The notes beneath the pieces were generated by a model. That model was not told where the DNA came from, did not search any database, and saw only the letters and a program-made list of their open reading frames with translations. Below are positions 43,908 through 44,813 of a stretch of DNA of 44,813 bases, in pieces. This stretch comes from Phallus indusiatus (taxonomy: Eukaryota; Basidiomycota; Agaricomycetes; Phallales; Phallaceae): positions 1 through 44,813 of the forward strand of contig JAQFWX010000198.1 of the NCBI GenBank assembly GCA_027605045.1, read 5' to 3'. A program made the translations under genes and the position numbers. Every line of letters begins with the position of its first letter. The stretch's first letter is position 1.

Positions 43908-44813
43908 CTATAATTTTGCGTTGTATACTTTCTTGTCTGTTTGATGCTTTATCCAAGATATAATCCCATCTAATAATCCATTTATCTCTTCTATGGTGTT
44001 TCCTGCGTGTAAACAGAGTCGAACACGATCTAAACCTTTCGGTACTGTGGGATGTGTAATAGGGCGCGTCAGAAAGCCCAGCCCCTGAAGGTGGGCGGCA
44101 AGCGGCCGTGGTTTTGGCGTAAAAGGGGGATTATGGGGGATTTGAGATGTCCTAGAGAAGTATTGGTTGTTGAACTAGGTAGATATAGGGGGCGATGGTG
44201 ATGATTTTAGGTATAGATTAAGCGATGAGAGAAAGTGGGTGCAGATGCGGATTAAATGCTCCGATAACTGCAACCGGAAAAGGGGCAATTTTTTGAGAAT
44301 GAAACAATGGATAAAGTCAAAGTTTGGATTTCTTACATTGGATCCCAGGTTGGACTCTATGATGTCGAATGAACAATTGATACTTATAACATTAGCATAG
44401 CTCAGTGCCGTGGTGTAAATCAATGAACGAGCGTAGTTGACGAGATAATCCTTGATGACAGGCGTGGTTAATAAAACAGCTAAAACGAGGGGAAATCGGT
44501 TATTATATATCCAATGATACTTCAGGGGCACTCACCCTGCACTTGCCAGTGCTTTTCCAAACGTATGTAGTCGGGCCGTGACTCTCGATTCCAGACCCAA
44601 CAAGGAAACCAGACCACGACCCTGTTCTCCATAAATACCCGTTGCATGAGCTTCATCTACAACCAAGTGACTATTCTTGTGAGGAAGCATGACGTCCAAG
44701 AGATCAACGATCTCTCTAAGTGGTGCGAAATCGCCGTCCATACTGTACAAGGACTCGACAGCAACGAAAATGCTCGATGTGCCACGCTTGATACCATCAT
44801 TGGAGGTAATAAT
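43908..44813 (-). pseudogene. 8-amino-7-oxononanoate synthase-like PLP enzyme, 5' partial, in-frame stop
   Basis: Exons 44813-44536, 44479-44337 and 44267-43908 are in view; the 5' part continues beyond the window. Motifs: SSIFVAVESLYSMDGDFAPL, HLVVDEAHATGIYGEQGRGL (PLP ring and phenolate contacts), LHTFGKALASAG with the Schiff-base Lys, YARSLIYTTALSYA and C-terminal RPITHPTVPKGLDRVRLCLH. This is the alpha-oxoamine synthase fold, closest to fungal BioF-type enzymes making the biotin precursor 8-amino-7-oxononanoate from pimeloyl-CoA and alanine. A TAG at 44175-44177 lies in frame inside the last exon, with family sequence (PKPRPLAAHL and on) continuing in the same frame to 43908. No usable intron removes it: the only GT near it gives a 24-nt intron that recreates TAG. 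It is therefore a truncated allele, a pseudogene, or an error. Confidence 0.8.

Noticed and set aside
1..44813. CRISPR arrays, bacterial operons, prophage or plasmid features
   Set aside because: No spaced direct repeats or prokaryotic gene architecture; spliced introns throughout indicate a eukaryotic nuclear genome.

Overview
The window reads as nuclear DNA of a filamentous basidiomycete, most likely a mushroom-forming Agaricomycete. Genes are dense and split by many short GT-AG introns (about 40-90 bp). Families typical of that class are present: a DUF6533 membrane protein, an agaric-style F-box-like protein, an SRPK-like kinase and a hAT transposon. There are no bacterial operons. I joined exons by hand. 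For most genes the reading phase closes across every splice junction, which is the main support for the models.

Layout. 1-2434 is the 3' part of a hAT transposon with terminal and subterminal repeats. 2435-3771 holds weak, unassigned open frames. 3772-5095 is a divergent pair: POP5 (RNase P/MRP subunit, -) and a NIF3/CutA-like small protein (+). 5447-7881 is a PhoD-like phosphatase (+) with a one-base frameshift. 8136-11283 is a 936-aa ankyrin/coiled-coil protein (-). 11388-12670 is an unassigned multi-exon candidate (-). 12725-14667 is a membrane-anchored DUF3445/HODM-like protein (-). 15130-16326 is an FHA + G-patch protein (+). 16922-18392 is an SRPK-like kinase (+). 19200-21510 is the mRNA exporter Mex67/NXF (-), divergent from the PP2A activator PTPA (21702-23000, +). 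23120-24210 is a SAM methyltransferase (-). 25466-27256 is a Cys-Pro-rich zinc-finger-like protein (-). 29116-31669 is a type-B carboxylesterase in 16 exons (-). 32747-34084 is a GT31 glycosyltransferase (-). 34971-35828 is a non-autonomous terminal-inverted-repeat element. 36431-37767 is a DUF6533 membrane protein (-). 38303-39736 is an RMD1/RMND1-family mitochondrial protein (+) with a frameshift. 39860-42832 is the tri-snRNP protein SART1/Snu66 (-), divergent from an F-box-like gene (43050-43835, +). 43908-44813 is a partial 8-amino-7-oxononanoate synthase-like gene (-) with an in-frame stop.

How the genes relate. Several housekeeping genes share RNA metabolism (POP5, FHA/G-patch protein, SRPK-like kinase, Mex67, SART1). 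I see no operon or biosynthetic cluster, so this may be chance. Head-to-head pairs with short shared promoters are frequent.

Candidates for novelty. I found no convincing new system. The best leads are the unassigned gene at 11388-12670, the 34971-35828 inverted-repeat element, a 26-bp repeat on both sides of the kinase gene, the altered kinase catalytic loop, and a set of single-base lesions in conserved genes that need checking against reads.
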